Below are positions 28,136 to 37,568 of a stretch of 64,000 nt of DNA, in pieces. A model generated the notes under the pieces. That model was not told the origin of the DNA. It worked only from the letters and a program-made list of their open reading frames with translations, and searched no databases. Source of the stretch: Stutzerimonas xanthomarina (lineage in GTDB: Bacteria; Pseudomonadota; Gammaproteobacteria; Pseudomonadales; Pseudomonadaceae); assembly GCF_003935375.1 (NCBI RefSeq), contig NZ_RHQM01000002.1:1-64000 (forward strand), given 5' to 3'. The position numbers and the translations under genes were made by a program. Positions within the stretch are counted from its first letter, which is position 1. Each line of letters begins with the position of its first letter.

Positions 28136-29926
28136 ATGGAATACAAGGCTCCCCTGCGTGACATGCGCTTCGTGCTGCACGAGCTGTTCGACGCCACCGG
28201 CCATTGCGAATTGCTCGGCAACGGCCTGGACCGCGAGCTGATCGACGGTGTGCTGGAAGAAGCCGCGCGCTACACCGGCGGTGAGATCGCGCCGCTCAAT
28301 CGCAACAGCGATGAAGAGGGTGTGACCCTGGAAAACGGCGAGGTGCGCACGCCGCAGGGCTTCGTCGAGGCCTACAAGCAGTACGTCGACAACGGCTGGG
28401 CGAGCATGACCGGGCCGACCGAATACGGTGGCCAGGGCTTCCCACAGCTGGTGGCCTGCAACTTCCACGAGATGCTGATGGGCGCTTCACTGTCCTTCCG
28501 CATCTATTCCGGCCTGACAGAAGGTGCGGTGCTGGCGCTGTACAAGCACGGCAGCGACGAGTTGAAAGATGCCTATCTGGAGAAGCTGGTCAGCGGCAGC
28601 TGGAGCGGCACCATGTGCCTGACCGAACCGCAGGCCGGCACCGACCTCGCGCTGTTGCGCACCCGCGCCGAACCCCAGGCGGACGATAGCTACAAGGTCA
28701 GCGGCAGCAAGATATTCATCTCCGGTGGCGAGCACGACATGAGCGAGAACATCGTGCACCTGGTGCTGGCGCGCCTGCCGGATGCGCCGGCCGGCGTGAA
28801 GGGCATCAGCCTGTTGCTTGTGCCCAAGTTCCTCGCCAACGCCGATGGAACGCCGGGCGCGCGCAACTCACTGAGCTGCGGCGCCGTCGAGCACAAGATG
28901 GGTATCAAGGGCGCCGCCACCTGCGTGATGAATTTCGACGGCGCCACTGGCTGGATCGTCGGCGAGCCCAACCAGGGCCTGGCATGCATGTTCACCATGA
29001 TGAACGACGCGCGGTTCCAGGTCGGTCTGCAGGGACTTGGCATTGCCGAACAGGCCTATCAGGGCTCGCTGGCCTATGCCCGCGAGCGCCTGCAGTCTCG
29101 CGGACTGGCCGGCGCGCAGCACCCCGACAAAGTGGCTGACCCGATCATCGTGCATCCGGACGTGCGGCGCATGCTGCTGACGCAGAAAACCCTGGTCGAG
29201 GGGAGCCGCATGCTGGCCGCCTATTGCGCCCGGCAGTTGGACCTCGAACACGGCCATCCCGAGCCGACTTATCGCAAGGCGGCGAGCAAGCGCGCGGCGC
29301 TGCTGATCCCCATCGTCAAGGCGTTCTTCACCGATATGGGCCAGGAAGTCGCCAGCCTCGGCGTGCAGGTCTACGGTGGCCACGGCTATATCCGCGAGTG
29401 GGGCATGGAGCAGTTGATGCGCGACAGCCGCATCACCCAGCTCTACGAGGGCACCAATGGCATCCAGGCGCTGGACTACATCCGCCGCAAGCTGCTCGGC
29501 GATGGCGGCGCGGAGTTGTCGGCGTTGCAGGCGGAGTTCAGTGAGGTCTGTGATCGGCAGACCGACCGGCCGGCACTGCACGACATGGCCAGCAAGGTAC
29601 AAGCGCGGATTGGCGAATGGCGCGAGCTGAGTGCCGAGATCATTGCGGCGACCGGGCGCGATCCGCAGGAGATCGGCGCGGTGGCGGTGGATTTCCTCCA
29701 GTACTCCGCCTATGTCTTATTGTCCGGGCTGTGGCTGCAGGCCGCGGCGCGCGCGCAGGATGCGTTGGAGCAGGGTACGGGTGAAGAGGCGTTCTATCAG
29801 GCCAAGCTGGCAAGTGCAGATTTCTACCTGCGCCGTGTACTGCCGCGGGCGAGTGCGCATCGGGAAGCGATTCAGGGTGGGGCCGAATGTTTGATGGCGC
29901 TGCCGGAAAGCGACTTCGCGTTTTGA
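28136..29926 (+). CDS. Acyl-CoA dehydrogenase, long form
   Basis: 596 residues, the larger acyl-CoA dehydrogenase type with an extra C-terminal helical domain. Flavin-binding MCLTEPQAGTDLALLRTRA and the C-domain QVYGGHGYIREWGMEQLMRDSRITQLYEGTNGIQ are clear. FAD-dependent introduction of the 2,3 double bond. I prefer the ATG at this position because AAGGAGG lies 7 nt before it; the ATG six nt earlier overlaps the previous stop (ATGA) but is too close to that ribosome site. Confidence 0.9.
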   Translation: MEYKAPLRDMRFVLHELFDATGHCELLGNGLDRELIDGVLEEAARYTGGEIAPLNRNSDEEGVTLENGEVRTPQGFVEAYKQYVDNGWASMTGPTEYGGQGFPQLVACNFHEMLMGASLSFRIYSGLTEGAVLALYKHGSDELKDAYLEKLVSGSWSGTMCLTEPQAGTDLALLRTRAEPQADDSYKVSGSKIFISGGEHDMSENIVHLVLARLPDAPAGVKGISLLLVPKFLANADGTPGARNSLSCGAVEHKMGIKGAATCVMNFDGATGWIVGEPNQGLACMFTMMNDARFQVGLQGLGIAEQAYQGSLAYARERLQSRGLAGAQHPDKVADPIIVHPDVRRMLLTQKTLVEGSRMLAAYCARQLDLEHGHPEPTYRKAASKRAALLIPIVKAFFTDMGQEVASLGVQVYGGHGYIREWGMEQLMRDSRITQLYEGTNGIQALDYIRRKLLGDGGAELSALQAEFSEVCDRQTDRPALHDMASKVQARIGEWRELSAEIIAATGRDPQEIGAVAVDFLQYSAYVLLSGLWLQAAARAQDALEQGTGEEAFYQAKLASADFYLRRVLPRASAHREAIQGGAECLMALPESDFAF

Positions 29927-29950
29927 GCTAATCGATCACAGGAGGCACCG

Positions 29951-31114
29951 ATGCATCCGTTCAGCTTTGCCACAACCGCTCAATTGATCTGCGAGCCTGG
30001 CTCGTCGCGCCGGCTGGCCAGCCTTTGCAAGGAGCGCGGGGCACGCTCGGTGCTGGTCGTGACTGATCCGGGCATCACCCGTTTCGGCCTGCTCAATGAG
30101 GTATTGCCGGGCTTCGAGGCGGAAGGGCTGCGAGTCGCCGTTTACGACCAGGTCATTGCTGATCCGCCAGAAAACATCGTGATGGCTGCGGTCGAGCAGG
30201 CTAAAGCGAGCGGTGCCGATCTGGTGATCGGCTTCGGCGGCGGCAGCTCGATGGATGTCGCCAAGCTGGTGGCATTGCTGGCGCATCCGGGCTGCGCGCA
30301 GTCGCTGCAGGACATCTACGGCGTCGGCAATGCCAAGGGCCAGCGGCTACCGCTGATCCAGGTGCCGACCACGGCGGGCACCGGTTCCGAGGTTACGCAG
30401 ATCGCGATCATCACCACTGGTGAGACGACCAAAATGGGCGTGGTCTCGCCCTTGCTGCTGCCAGACCTGGCGCTGCTCGATGCCGACCTCACCCTCGGCC
30501 TGCCTCCAGCGGTGACCGCGGCCACCGGTATCGATGCCATGGTGCACGCCATCGAGGCCTACACCAGCGCGCTCAAGAAAAATCCCATGTCCGATCTGCT
30601 GGCCCGTGAGGCGCTGCGCCTCTTGGCGGCGAACATCGACGAGGCGGTGCACAACGGCAGCAATCGCGAGGCGCGTCAGGCCATGCTGCTCGGCGCCTGC
30701 CTGGCCGGGCAGGCGTTCGCCAATGCGCCAGTAGCGGCGGTGCATGCCTTGGCCTATCCGCTGGGTGGCAATTTCCATATCCCGCACGGGCTGTCGAACG
30801 CGCTGGTACTGCCGCAGGTGCTGCGATTCAACGTCAGCGCGGCGACCACGCATTACGGCGAGCTGGCGCCGATCATCCTAGGCGACCGGCTGCGCACGGA
30901 CGACCCATCGACCTACGCCGAACAGCTGATCGAGGAATTCGAGCAGATGAGCGCGCGCGTTGGCCTGCCGACGCGGCTGCGCGATGCCGGCGTGCCGGAG
31001 GAGATGCTGCCGCAGCTGGCCAAGGAGGCCATGCAGCAGCAGCGCCTGCTGGTCAACAACCCGCGCGAAGTCACCGAAGCCGATGCGCTGGCGATCTATC
31101 AGGCGGCGTATTGA
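29951..31114 (+). CDS. Iron-containing alcohol dehydrogenase
   Basis: 387 residues. Type III ADH: NAD-binding GGGSSMDVAKLVA at about 96-108, PTTAGTGSEVT, and metal ligands in DAMVHAIEAY and HALAYPLGGNFHIPHG. Oxidises an alcohol or reduces an aldehyde or semialdehyde; the substrate is unknown. Ribosome site AGGAGG precedes the ATG. Its place between an acyl-CoA dehydrogenase and a thioesterase suggests the operon handles a branched or hydroxylated acyl chain. Confidence 0.88.
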   Translation: MHPFSFATTAQLICEPGSSRRLASLCKERGARSVLVVTDPGITRFGLLNEVLPGFEAEGLRVAVYDQVIADPPENIVMAAVEQAKASGADLVIGFGGGSSMDVAKLVALLAHPGCAQSLQDIYGVGNAKGQRLPLIQVPTTAGTGSEVTQIAIITTGETTKMGVVSPLLLPDLALLDADLTLGLPPAVTAATGIDAMVHAIEAYTSALKKNPMSDLLAREALRLLAANIDEAVHNGSNREARQAMLLGACLAGQAFANAPVAAVHALAYPLGGNFHIPHGLSNALVLPQVLRFNVSAATTHYGELAPIILGDRLRTDDPSTYAEQLIEEFEQMSARVGLPTRLRDAGVPEEMLPQLAKEAMQQQRLLVNNPREVTEADALAIYQAAY

Positions 31115-31147
31115 GCGCCTTTTAACTACTGCACGCGGAAACCACCC

Positions 31148-31579
31148 ATGCCTGAGCAACCTAAGCACCTGCGCCACGATTACCGGCATTTCCAGCCCAT
31201 CACCACACGCTGGCACGACAACGATATCTATGGCCACGTGAACAACGTCGTCTATTACGGTTTCTTCGATACCGCGGTGAACAACTATCTGATCCAGCAG
31301 GGCGGGCTGGATATCCAGGGCGGTGAGATCGTCGGTTTCGTGGTCAGCTCCGCCTGCGACTACTTTGCGTCGATCGCTTATCCGGACGTCATCGAGGTCG
31401 GCCTGCGGGTGGCCAGGCTGGGCAACTCGTCGGTGCAATACGAGCTGGCTATCTTCCGCGAGGGTGAGCAGGAGGCCTGCGCCGCGGGCCGCTTCGTGCA
31501 TGTCTTCGTCGAACGCGCAAGCAACCGTCCCATCACCATTCCCGGGCGCTTGCGCGCCGCGCTGGAAGCCTTGAGCTAA
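31148..31579 (+). CDS. 4-hydroxybenzoyl-CoA-type thioesterase
   Basis: 143 residues, single hotdog fold. The catalytic segment TTRWHDNDIYGHVNNVVYYGFFDTA has the Asp of the 4HBT family. Hydrolyses an acyl-CoA, probably the product or an overflow intermediate of the preceding beta-oxidation-type enzymes. Last gene of the cassette; a hairpin follows after 37 nt. Confidence 0.88.
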   Translation: MPEQPKHLRHDYRHFQPITTRWHDNDIYGHVNNVVYYGFFDTAVNNYLIQQGGLDIQGGEIVGFVVSSACDYFASIAYPDVIEVGLRVARLGNSSVQYELAIFREGEQEACAAGRFVHVFVERASNRPITIPGRLRAALEALS

Positions 31580-31612
31580 CCCGCTCGGCGCATACAGCAG
31601 AAGCCGTAAAAA

Positions 31613-31649
31613 CGAGATCGCCCGGAGCGGCTGGGCCGGTCCGGGCGAT
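31613..31649 (-). terminator. Terminator of the glycine-zipper gene
   Basis: 10-bp stem ATCGCCCGGA / TCCGGGCGAT, followed on the minus strand by CTCGTTTTTA. A second 8-bp hairpin (31664-31671 with 31677-31684) lies between it and the stop codon. Confidence 0.7.
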
Positions 31650-31691
31650 GCGGTGGCACTGCGAGACGGCAATGCCTGCCGTCTGCGGCCC

Positions 31692-32153
31692 TCAGTGATG
31701 CTTGTGTTTGTGCTTGTAATGACCTTTGGCTTTGCCTGGATGGCCGTAGTAGCGGCGATCATCCCGGTAGCGACGGTCACGCCGGTAGTCATCATCATCG
31801 TCGCCGTAGGCATTGCCGATCGCGCCGCCAGCGCCGCCGCCCACGGCTGCGCCGATCAGCCCACCCGTGCTGCCACCGACCTGCTGGCCGATGACATTAC
31901 CGCCAGCGGCGCCGAGGCCACCACCAATGGCCGCTTCGGTACGGCTGCGTTTGTCCGCACCGACCATGCCACCAGCCGCGCCGCCAACGCCGGCACCGAT
32001 GGTGGCGCCGGTCGAGCCCCCCAGATGCTCTCCCACCACTGAACCCAGTGCACCGCCAAGCGCGCCGCCGACGGCCGCTTCGGTGTTGCTGCCGGCGAAG
32101 GCTGCCGCGCTGAGCAGGCTGGTGGACAACAGGAAAATCGAGGCGTACTTCAT
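31692..32153 (-). CDS. Glycine-zipper outer-envelope protein with His-rich tail
   Basis: 153 residues. Signal peptide 1-20 (SAAAFA). The central part consists of repeated glycine-zipper stretches (GGALGGALGSVVG, GAGVGGAAGGMVGA, GAAVGGGAGGAIGNA), which form membrane-inserting helical hairpins in the SlyB/OmpA-like glycine-zipper families. The tail is Asp/Arg/Tyr-rich and ends in a Lys-His cluster (YKHKHKHH) that could bind metal. Function unknown; single gene. Confidence 0.75.
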   Translation of the reverse strand: MKYASIFLLSTSLLSAAAFAGSNTEAAVGGALGGALGSVVGEHLGGSTGATIGAGVGGAAGGMVGADKRSRTEAAIGGGLGAAGGNVIGQQVGGSTGGLIGAAVGGGAGGAIGNAYGDDDDDYRRDRRYRDDRRYYGHPGKAKGHYKHKHKHH

Positions 32154-32350
32154 GGAGTGATCCCGTATGTGGATTGCGCCGCGATCCTCACGCGCCGCTG
32201 CGCTTGCGGCAAGAGTGTTCCGATGAAATGCGTGATCCGGTTGGCGTTTGCTAACTATTTGATTTCGCTAAGGAACAAGAGGTGCTTCGAGTGGTCTTAG
32301 CTCGCTTGTGGTGGGCTGCGCGCAGGGCCTTTACCCGCTCGGAATCAGCA

Positions 32351-33199
32351 TCAGCCTTGCGCGCGCACCGCTGCGGCAGGGCTGTAGATCCGCGGCGGGC
32401 TGTGCTGCGGCAGGTGGATGAGGTTGAGGTTATGTCGCTGCGCCCACTGGGCAGCCAGGCCAGTGGGTGAAGACAGGCTCACCAGCGCTGGAATCCCGGC
32501 CCGCTGCACTTTCTGCACCAGCTCCAGGCTGCAGCGGCTGGTGACGATCGCCAGACCACCGGCCGCTGCACAGCCGGAGCGGGCCATGGCACCGATCAGC
32601 TTGTCCAGCGCGTTATGCCGCCCGATATCCTCGCGGCCCAGGCGGATCTCGCCGTTGGCGTCCATGAACAATGCGGCGTGCACCGCCCCGCAGTCGCGCC
32701 CCAGCGGTTGAAACGCTTCGATTCGTTGACGCAGGTCCTGCAACCAGTGCGAGGGCGGCAGTGGCGCTGCCGGCATGATCGGCATGATCGGCAGTGCCTG
32801 CTCCAGCGCTTCGACCCCGCAGAGCCCGCAGCTGCTGTTGCCGGGTAGCTGGCGGCGTTGCTGCTTGAGGCGCCAGAACGCGCGGCTGGCAATGTCCAAT
32901 TCGGCGCGCCGCGCACTGCCTCTGCCGTGCAGGCGAATGTCGTAGATATCATCCAGCGACTCGACGAAGCCATTGGCCAGGCTGAAACCAACCACGAAAT
33001 CTTCCAGATCGGCCGGCGAGATCATCATCACCGCCTGGCTCAGCCCGTTGTAGGCGATCGCCAGCGCGCACTCCTCGGCAAGATCGACTGCGCATTGCGC
33101 GACATCGTCGATTGGCTGGTAGCAGTAGCGCTGGCTGGCGCCGGCAGGTGGTTGCGCGGCAGTGGCGACGCCGGCATTCAGGCGAGACGGGGCGTTCAT
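32351..33199 (-). CDS. fdhD: FdhD, formate dehydrogenase sulfurtransferase
   Basis: 282 residues. Transfers sulfur from IscS to the molybdenum cofactor of formate dehydrogenases. The conserved sulfur-carrying CGLCG motif (about 121-125) is visible, along with VVGFSLANG and GREDIGRHNALDKLIGA, the latter two being family signatures. No fdh structural genes are adjacent; a YdeP-type molybdoenzyme occurs about 24 kb away in the window and could be one client. Region 33200-33469 upstream has no supported gene. Confidence 0.93.
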   Translation of the reverse strand: MNAPSRLNAGVATAAQPPAGASQRYCYQPIDDVAQCAVDLAEECALAIAYNGLSQAVMMISPADLEDFVVGFSLANGFVESLDDIYDIRLHGRGSARRAELDIASRAFWRLKQQRRQLPGNSSCGLCGVEALEQALPIMPIMPAAPLPPSHWLQDLRQRIEAFQPLGRDCGAVHAALFMDANGEIRLGREDIGRHNALDKLIGAMARSGCAAAGGLAIVTSRCSLELVQKVQRAGIPALVSLSSPTGLAAQWAQRHNLNLIHLPQHSPPRIYSPAAAVRAQG

Positions 33200-33227
33200 C
33201 GGCGATTCGGTCCAGTTAGTGGCCTGC

Positions 33228-33345
33228 TTGGCAGGTTCGGTTGGTCAATTTCGGCGTCCATGGCCCCGATACTGGGTTGCTGCTCCTCGCCATAGCCCGC
33301 TATGACTCGTCGCAGCGCCTTGTCTCGGCCATTTACATCCGAACT
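33228..33345. repeat. Possible dispersed intergenic repeat
   Basis: Stretch containing the palindromic CATAGCCCGCTATG (33291-33304) and flanks that resemble, from memory, a sequence repeated in intergenic regions of P. stutzeri/P. mendocina-type genomes. Frames in both strands are not conserved-looking proteins. Copies cannot be checked from this window. Confidence 0.3.
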
Positions 33346-33469
33346 TGCCTCAACCCACTCACCGCACAGGTCACGAGGTCTGACGAGACCGGCGTTCTGC
33401 AACGCTGCAACTGCAGTGCATGCTCGCCGCCGGTGGATAGGGTTATGACCCCAGCCGGCTACGGACGAT

Positions 33470-36031
33470 TCACCGCTGGTCGTTATCCGCCAGCATGTCG
33501 CGTACGCGCTTGGCCAGCGCATCGAGGTTGAACGGCTTGCTGATCATGTCCATGCCCGGTTCGAGGAAGTCCGCGCTGGCGGCCTGCTTGGCATAGCCGG
33601 TCATGAACAGCACCGGCAGATCGGGGCGATGCTGGCGCGCGACATCCGCCAGTTGCCGGCCGTTCATGCCGGGCAGTCCGACATCGGTGACCAGCATGTC
33701 GATGGTGGGCGTGCTCTCAAGCAGGCGGATCGCCGCATTGCCGTCGGCGGCTTCCAGCGTCTGATAGCCGAGCATCTGTAGCACGTCGATGACCAGCAGG
33801 CGCACCGCCGGATCATCCTCGACCACCAGGACGGTTTCGCCTTGCTGGGCCTGAAGCGGGCCGTCGTCTTCGCCGGCTGGCGCGACGCTGACGCCTTGGT
33901 CCTCGAATACGGGAAGGTACAGGCTGACCTGGGTGCCTTCGCCCGGTTCGCTGGCGATCTGGATATGGCCGCCGGCTTGCCGGGTGAAACCGTAGACCAT
34001 GGAAAGGCCGAGCCCCGTGCCCTGGCCGATGGGTTTGGTGGTGAAGAACGGTTCGAAGACGCTGGCCAGCACCTTGGGGCTCATGCCGCAGCCACTGTCG
34101 GTCAGGCAGAGGATGACGTAGCGCCCGGCGGCCAGATCGCCCACATCGCCTTGCCTGTACAGTTCGACATTGCGAGTTTCCAGCAGCAGGGTGCCGCCGT
34201 CAGCCATGGCGTCGCGGGCGTTGATGACCAGGTTGAGCAGCGCGCTTTCCAGCTGGTTTTCGTCGCTGGAAACCGGCCACAGACCTTGCTGCAATTGATT
34301 GCGGATGTGGATGTGGCTGCCCAGCGTGCGGCTGAGCAGGTCGTGCATCGACTCGATCAGCTGGTTCAGCTCGACACGCTTGAGATTCAGCGGCTGGCGC
34401 CGGGCGAAGGCGAGCAGGCGGTGGGTCAGTGCCGCGGCGCGATTGGCCGAGGTGACCGCGGCATCGATGAAGCGCTGGGTTTCGCCGTGGCGGCCGGACT
34501 GGATGTAGCGCTGGATCAGGTCCAGGCCGCCGATGATGCCGGTCAGCATGTTGTTGAAGTCGTGGGCGATGCCGCCGGTCAGCTGGCCGACTGCTTCCAT
34601 CTTCTGCGCCTGACGCAGCGCTTCCTGTGCCTGCTCGCGGCTGGCCATTTCCTTGAGCAGGCGTTCGTAGACTTCCGCCAGTGCCTGGGTGCGCTCCTGA
34701 ATACGGCTTTCCAGCGTCTCGTTGAGTTCGCGCAGAGCCTGTTCGGCGCGCCAGCGCTCGGTGACATCCAGTGCCATGACGAAGAAGCCGAGCACGTTGC
34801 CCTGGCCGTCGCGGCGCGGCAGGTAGTGCACCAGCATGCGTCGGGCCTCGCCGTCGCGGTGCGGGCTATGGGCCTCGAAGGTCACGTCGCGGCCGGCGAG
34901 GGCGTCACGGATGCTTGTCTGGCGCTCGGCATAGCCGCGTTCACCGAGCACTTCGCGGGCAGTCTTGCCCAGCAGCCATTCGGTCGAGTGGCCGAACCAG
35001 TCGGAGTAGTAGCGGTTGTTGAAGCGAAAACGCTCCTCGGCGTCGACGTAGCCGATAAGCACCGGCAGAGCGTCGGTGACCATCTTCAACTCGGCTTCGC
35101 TCTGGCGCAGGGCATCTTCGCTGGCCTGCTGTCCGGTGATGTTCATCACTGCGCCGGGGAAGCGCTGTGGCCAGCCCTGCTCATCGCAATGGCAGCGCCC
35201 GCGCGCCAGCGCCCAACGGGTGGCGCCATCGTCGCTGCGCAGCCTGTAGCGCTCGTCGAGCGTACCGCGCTCGACGATGCAGCGCTCCAGCGCGGCGCGC
35301 AGGCGTGGCACGTCGTCGGGATGGACATGATCGAAAAAGGCTTCGCTGCTCAGGCCGTTCGGCCCGGACTGGGCCACTGGCAGGATGCGGGAAAGCTCAG
35401 CCCCCGCCGGAATCTCGCTGGCCTGGATGGCCCAGTCCCAGATGCCGATCAGGTCGCTGGCCTCGAGTGCCAGTTGCAGGCGCTGTTCGCTGGCGCGATG
35501 CACCTCGGCGCTGAGTTTGTAGTGCAGGGCGGTCTGCGACAGGCGGGTTTCGGTGCGCACGCGTTCGCTGGTTTCGCTGAGGCACAGCAGCAGACCGCCG
35601 ATGCCGTGCGAGGCGTTGCGAATGGGGCTCAGGGCGAGGTCGAACCAGGCTTCCACCGGAGCGCCATCGCGTTCGATGACCAGTTGCTGATTGCGCAGTA
35701 CCCGTGGCTCACCGCGGCGGGCGGTGTCGCAGGCCGGCTCCAGCAGGGCCCAGGTCGCGCCCCAGCGGTGGCAAGCGGGCTGGCCGAGTTCGGCCGGGTG
35801 GCGATCGCCAATCAGTGCGGCGTGGGCATCGTTGTACAGCTGCAGCGCCTGGTCGCCCCAGAGGATGCACATCGGCAGGGGCGCTTCGAGAATGGTGTCC
35901 AGCAGCAGCCGTAGCGAAGCTGGCCAGGCGTCAGGAGTTCCGAGCGCAGTCGCCCCCCAGTCATGCCGGCGGATTCGCTCGCTCATCTCGCTGTGACTAT
36001 GGGGCCAGAATTCGGCGCCTACTGCTGCCAT
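33470..36031 (-). CDS. Hybrid sensor histidine kinase with two or more PAS domains and a C-terminal receiver
   Basis: 853 residues, soluble. A divergent N-terminal PAS (about 15-150), a PAS (200-300, [11 protein letters not shown]) and a third PAS (310-430, [16 protein letters not shown]), coiled coil, HisKA with [14 protein letters not shown], HATPase ([19 protein letters not shown]) and a receiver ([13 protein letters not shown]). Same class of core as the rsb-operon hybrid kinase. No cognate response regulator is adjacent. Ribosome site AGGAAG precedes the ATG. Confidence 0.9.
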   Translation of the reverse strand: MAAVGAEFWPHSHSEMSERIRRHDWGATALGTPDAWPASLRLLLDTILEAPLPMCILWGDQALQLYNDAHAALIGDRHPAELGQPACHRWGATWALLEPACDTARRGEPRVLRNQQLVIERDGAPVEAWFDLALSPIRNASHGIGGLLLCLSETSERVRTETRLSQTALHYKLSAEVHRASEQRLQLALEASDLIGIWDWAIQASEIPAGAELSRILPVAQSGPNGLSSEAFFDHVHPDDVPRLRAALERCIVERGTLDERYRLRSDDGATRWALARGRCHCDEQGWPQRFPGAVMNITGQQASEDALRQSEAELKMVTDALPVLIGYVDAEERFRFNNRYYSDWFGHSTEWLLGKTAREVLGERGYAERQTSIRDALAGRDVTFEAHSPHRDGEARRMLVHYLPRRDGQGNVLGFFVMALDVTERWRAEQALRELNETLESRIQERTQALAEVYERLLKEMASREQAQEALRQAQKMEAVGQLTGGIAHDFNNMLTGIIGGLDLIQRYIQSGRHGETQRFIDAAVTSANRAAALTHRLLAFARRQPLNLKRVELNQLIESMHDLLSRTLGSHIHIRNQLQQGLWPVSSDENQLESALLNLVINARDAMADGGTLLLETRNVELYRQGDVGDLAAGRYVILCLTDSGCGMSPKVLASVFEPFFTTKPIGQGTGLGLSMVYGFTRQAGGHIQIASEPGEGTQVSLYLPVFEDQGVSVAPAGEDDGPLQAQQGETVLVVEDDPAVRLLVIDVLQMLGYQTLEAADGNAAIRLLESTPTIDMLVTDVGLPGMNGRQLADVARQHRPDLPVLFMTGYAKQAASADFLEPGMDMISKPFNLDALAKRVRDMLADNDQR

Positions 36032-36201
36032 GTTGCTTCCTATCGATCATCCGTGGGCGAACTACGAGCGGCAGGGCATGTGCTGCGCACCGCTGCGCTG
36101 TTTCGATGCTTGCCGGCCCGGGCTCATCCTGAGCCGGTTCCCGCCGACGGCAACTGTTGCGTAGTGTAAAGCTTCCGGCTGCCTGAAGGCAGCGCCAGCC
36201 G

Positions 36202-36882
36202 TCACGCTGGACCGCCGTGCAGGCTGCGGATCAGGTCGAGGTAATCGTCAACCGCGGCGAATTCCTCGGTGTCCTTCGGTGCGCGGCGGCTGTCCGGCTC
36301 GCGCACCGCCAGCAGATGCGCGAGGCCGAAGCGCTGCGCACTGCGCAGGATCGGCAGGCTATCGTCGATGAACAGTGCGCGTGCGGGCTCGAACTCCAGA
36401 TCCTGGCGCAGTGCGTGCCAGAACTGCGGCTCCTCCTTCGGATAGCCGTAGTCGTGGGAGCTGATCAGGCGGTCGAACCAGGGCGCCAGTTCGATCTTCT
36501 CCAGCTTCAGCGACAACGAGTCGCGGTGCGCATTGGTGATCAGCACCACGCGCTTGCCGGTCTGGCGCAACGCGGCGAGAAATTCGTCGGCATTTGGTCG
36601 AAGGGCGATCAGCTCGGCGATCTCGCGTTTCATGTCGCGGATCGGCAGGTTGAGTTCGCGGGTCCAGTAGTCCAGGCAATACCAGGTGAGTTTGCCGACG
36701 TGCTCGTTGAACAGTGGCGCCAGTTCCAGCTCGGCCATGGCGCGGCTGATGCCGTGCAGCTCGGCGTAGCGTTGCGGCAGCAGTTCGAGCCAGAAATGAT
36801 TGTCGAAATGGAGATCCAGCAGCGTGCCATCCATGTCGAGCAGGACGGTATCGATGTCGGACCAGGGCAGGTTGGCGGTCAT
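36202..36882 (-). CDS. yrfG: HAD phosphatase, GMP/IMP nucleotidase YrfG type
   Basis: 226 residues. HAD motif I LLDMDGTLLDLHFDNHFW, motif II LITNAH, motif III with K in YGYPKEEPQFW and motif IV LFIDDSLPI. The DxHFDNHFW cap region is typical of YrfG, which dephosphorylates purine mononucleotides. Divergent from nudE, as in Enterobacteria and Pseudomonas, which supports the name. Confidence 0.88.
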   Translation of the reverse strand: MTANLPWSDIDTVLLDMDGTLLDLHFDNHFWLELLPQRYAELHGISRAMAELELAPLFNEHVGKLTWYCLDYWTRELNLPIRDMKREIAELIALRPNADEFLAALRQTGKRVVLITNAHRDSLSLKLEKIELAPWFDRLISSHDYGYPKEEPQFWHALRQDLEFEPARALFIDDSLPILRSAQRFGLAHLLAVREPDSRRAPKDTEEFAAVDDYLDLIRSLHGGPA

Positions 36883-37001
36883 ATGCGGGCTCGCGTCAGC
36901 GGTGTATGGACGGGACGGCGTCGGTCAGCTGGTCGCAAAGCACTCACGGCCAGCGCAAAAAGCCGGGTTATGATAGCCGCTCGCGTTTCCAGGAGTTTCC
37001 C

Positions 37002-37568
37002 ATGCGCCAGAAACCCACCGTGCTAGCCCGTGAGATCGTCGCCAGCAGCCGACTGTTCCGTGTCGAGGAGCTGCAGCTGCGTTTTTCCAATGGTGTCGAG
37101 CGCACCTATGAACGCCTGGTCGGCAAGGGCAGCGGTTACGGCGCGGTGATGATCGTGGCGCTGGCCGATGCGGAGAATGCACTGCTGGTCGAAGAATATT
37201 GCGGCGGCACCGACACCTATGAGCTGTCGCTGCCCAAGGGCCTGATCGAGCCGGGTGAAGACGTGCTCGAAGCGGCCAACCGCGAACTCAAGGAGGAGGC
37301 CGGCTTCGGCGCGCGCCGCCTCGAGCTGCTCACCGAGCTGTCGTTGTCGCCCGGTTACATGAGCCAGAAGATTCAGGTGGTGCTGGCGCGCGATCTGTAT
37401 CCGGAGCAGCTGCCCGGCGACGAGCCGGAGCCGATGCGGCTCGACAAGGTCAACCTGCACGAACTGTCCAGTCTGGTGCAGCATCCGCAGTTCAGCGAGG
37501 GGCGCGCATTGGCCGCGTTGTACCTGGCCAAGGATCTGTTGACCCAGCGCGGAGAGTTCGGCCAATGA
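37002..37568 (+). CDS. nudE: NudE, ADP-compound Nudix hydrolase
   Basis: 188 residues. Nudix box GLIEPGEDVLEAANRELKEE fits G-x5-E-x7-RE-x2-EE. Hydrolyses ADP-ribose, NADH and Ap3A-type substrates. I begin at MRQKPTVLARE, preceded by CAGGAG; the 32-codon extension shows no family similarity. The stop overlaps the cysQ start (ATGA), so the two nucleotide-recycling enzymes are coupled. Confidence 0.92.
   Translation: MRQKPTVLAREIVASSRLFRVEELQLRFSNGVERTYERLVGKGSGYGAVMIVALADAENALLVEEYCGGTDTYELSLPKGLIEPGEDVLEAANRELKEEAGFGARRLELLTELSLSPGYMSQKIQVVLARDLYPEQLPGDEPEPMRLDKVNLHELSSLVQHPQFSEGRALAALYLAKDLLTQRGEFGQ

Noticed and set aside
33196..33522. 108-codon minus-strand frame between fdhD and the hybrid kinase
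   Set aside because: It overlaps both neighbours, starts within the kinase end, and lacks any recognisable domain; probably repeat-derived DNA.
33842..35914. 690-codon open frame antisense to the hybrid kinase
   Set aside because: Very long but made of codon-bias shadow sequence; the sense strand has unmistakable PAS, HisKA, HATPase and receiver motifs.
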